Shown here: positions 32,971 through 34,422 of the stretch, one piece after another
Layout of the letters: every line of letters begins with the position of its first letter
How positions within the stretch are numbered: position 1 is the stretch's first letter
DNA from: Microbacteriaceae bacterium PS02066
GTDB taxonomy: Bacteria; Actinomycetota; Actinomycetes; Actinomycetales; Microbacteriaceae
NCBI GenBank assembly: GCA_029959545.1
Contig: JASCPH010000037.1
Span: 1-34,422 of the forward strand
DNA length: 34,422 nucleotides
Direction of reading: 5' to 3'
The notes under the pieces: model-generated
Database searches by the model: none
Told to the model about the DNA's origin: nothing
What the model saw: only the letters and a program-made list of their open reading frames with translations
Made by a program: the position numbers and the translations under genes

Positions 32971-34326
32971 ATGGAGAGCGGTGATCGCCTCGTGAGCGAG
33001 ACGCTCGAGGGCGTGACCGCGCTCGTGCTCACGTCGCGGCTCATCCCGGGAGTCGACGGCGGCTACACGGTCGCAACGCTCCAGCGGGCGCGCCTGCTCG
33101 CCGACGCGGAGGCCCGGGTTCGCCTGCTGAGCGTCGACCCCGGCACGCCGGGCGACCACGCCGCACACCGCGCGGCCTTCGTCGCCGCCGGCGCCGCCGC
33201 ATCCGTCGACGCGTTCCGCAACCTCTTCGACGACGCCGCCGCCGATCCTCGCTGGCTGATCGCCGCCGCGACGCCGGGTGAGGCCACCCCCGGTGTCGCG
33301 TACCGCGAGATCCCGGATGCAGCGGGCCGGCCTCTGCTCGCGCTGCCGGTGATCTCCGGTGACCCCGACTGGCACCTGACGAAGGCCGCAGTCGTCGTGC
33401 ACGCACCGGACGGTGATCGTGTCCTGCCCGGATTCGGCGGCCTGTACCGCGCCTGGCTCGATCACGTCGTCGCCGCTGTCGCGCAGCCGGTCGTGCTCTT
33501 CTGCGAGTCGCGGCAGCTTGGCGAGCTGCTCGCTACGGACCCGCCGCGCGAGGTGAGGATCGTGCACACGATCCACACCACGCACCTCTCGGCGCCCTAT
33601 GCGCCGGACGCGCCGGTCAACGACCTCTGGCGCCGATGGTTCGCCGTCGCCGACCGCTTCGATGCCGTCGTGTGGCCGACCGCGCAGCAGCGCGCCGACG
33701 CCGAGCGGCGGTTCGGCGCGCATCCGGGAGCGACGGTGCTGCCGAACGCTGCGCCCGTCGCCGTCGACGAGCGGGCACCGATCGACCCGCGCCGCGTCGT
33801 GATGCTGGGGCGGCTCGCACCGGGCAAGCGCATCGATCACGCGATCCGGGCGTGGAGCCGCGTGCTGGCCGCCGTGCCCGACGCGCGGCTCGAGATTTGG
33901 GGAGACGGTGCGCTGCGCGACGATCTGCAGCGCCTGATCGACGAGCGCGGGCTCGCCGCATCCGTCACGCTCGAAGGACGCAGCGATGCAGGTCCGGCGC
34001 TCTTCGACGGCGCGGCGCTCATGGTGCAGACGACGGCGTTCGAGGGCCAGGGACTCGCGGCGCTCGAAGCCATGAGTCGGGGCGTTCCGGTGGTGTCGTA
34101 CGACGTGCGGTACGGGCCCCGCGACCAGCTCGGCACCGGCGGCGGCGTCCTCGTGCCGGACGGCGACGAGGAGGCGTTCGCGGATGCGGTCATCGAGCTG
34201 CTGCACGATGCCGCGGGCCGCGAGCGCGCGGCGCGGCTCGCGCTCCAGCGCGCCGCCGACTTCGCGCCCTCCCGCATCCGCGACGCCCTCGCCAGCCTCG
34301 TCCGCCACATCCTCGCCCCGCGCTGA
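32971..34326 (+). CDS. glycosyltransferase (GT4/TagE-like)
   Basis: About 451 aa, a two-domain GT-B glycosyltransferase. The N-terminal domain (LTSRLIPGVDGGYTVATLQR, HTIHTTHLSAPYAPDAPVND) resembles the acceptor domain of TagE/TarM-type enzymes that glycosylate wall teichoic acids. The C-terminal domain is group 1: VVMLGRLAPGKRIDHAIRAW, LEIWGDGALRDDLQRLI, and the donor-site E-x7-E in FEGQGLAALEAM, followed by SRGVPVVSYDVRYGPRDQL. A nucleotide-sugar donor is likely; the acceptor is unknown, teichoic acid or another glycerol-phosphate polymer being a guess. ATG 32971 or GTG 32992 may be the start; neither has a good ribosome-binding site. It is the last gene; no neighbour helps. Confidence 0.83.
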   Translation: MESGDRLVSETLEGVTALVLTSRLIPGVDGGYTVATLQRARLLADAEARVRLLSVDPGTPGDHAAHRAAFVAAGAAASVDAFRNLFDDAAADPRWLIAAATPGEATPGVAYREIPDAAGRPLLALPVISGDPDWHLTKAAVVVHAPDGDRVLPGFGGLYRAWLDHVVAAVAQPVVLFCESRQLGELLATDPPREVRIVHTIHTTHLSAPYAPDAPVNDLWRRWFAVADRFDAVVWPTAQQRADAERRFGAHPGATVLPNAAPVAVDERAPIDPRRVVMLGRLAPGKRIDHAIRAWSRVLAAVPDARLEIWGDGALRDDLQRLIDERGLAASVTLEGRSDAGPALFDGAALMVQTTAFEGQGLAALEAMSRGVPVVSYDVRYGPRDQLGTGGGVLVPDGDEEAFADAVIELLHDAAGRERAARLALQRAADFAPSRIRDALASLVRHILAPR

Positions 34327-34365
34327 TCGGCCCCGGTCGTCGCGGCGCCCTCCGCGGGCTGCGAC

Positions 34366-34422
34366 ACCCCGCCTCGGGGGGGGCCCCGCGCCGCCGGCGG
34401 CCCGCGGGGGGGGGCGGGGGGC
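34366..34422. other. G/C homopolymer-rich end of the window
   Basis: The final ~57 bases are dominated by runs of 6-9 G interrupted by CGCGCC-like blocks, unlike any other part of the window. This looks like poor-quality sequence at a contig end, not biology. Confidence 0.6.

Overview
The window looks like chromosomal DNA of a high-GC actinobacterium, most likely a Microbacteriaceae member such as Microbacterium. This is inferred from the very high GC content, frequent GTG starts, TAnnnT -10 boxes placed 6-7 nt before start codons, and a conserved actinobacterial housekeeping gene order. The last ~60 bases are G/C homopolymer runs, so the right edge is probably a contig end. No rRNA, tRNA, CRISPR array, transposase or phage module was recognised.

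Layout. 1-414: non-coding with several hairpins. 415-2371: small membrane protein (ACG start?), low-molecular-weight tyrosine phosphatase, and a divergent CPBP-type membrane protease. 2601-4911: rplM-rpsI-glmM. 4912-7149: a region inserted into the conserved order, with remnants of a LuxR-type regulator and possibly a holin-like protein, a TetR-family gene and a Ppx/GppA phosphatase. 7231-15357: coaA, glmS, acpS, a LOG-family gene, alr, tsaE, tsaB, rimI and tsaD. These serve CoA and acyl-carrier activation, cell-wall precursor supply (GlmS, GlmM, Alr) and the tRNA t6A modification set (TsaB, TsaD, TsaE). Most genes from acpS to the membrane gene after tsaD overlap by 4 nt and look like one operon. 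15354-17848: two membrane proteins, a THUMP-like methyltransferase and a stand-alone groES under two CIRCE operators. 17940-25191: a RarD/EamA permease and a branched-chain amino-acid-type ABC transporter. The transporter's lipoprotein gene faces the livHMGF genes tail to tail across a 540-bp repeat-rich gap. 25588-32865: guaB, a TMEM175-like channel, a broken MFS/TetR pair, guaB3, SURF1, DUF3817 and guaA (GMP synthesis). 32971-34326: a glycosyltransferase.

Points of interest. (1) The LivH permease carries a secreted, single-domain Ig/prealbumin-like module on its N-terminus. (2) A ~35-bp sequence flanks glmS in inverted orientation. (3) The MFS/TetR locus shows a deletion scar plus a frameshift. 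(4) At least eleven genes appear to be leaderless. (5) The GuaB3 paralogue has Ser where IMP dehydrogenase has its catalytic Cys. (6) The SBP-livF gap holds a 21-bp perfect hairpin and diverged direct repeats. I did not find a clearly new multi-gene system. The LivH fusion and the palindromic repeats are the best candidates for something not yet described.
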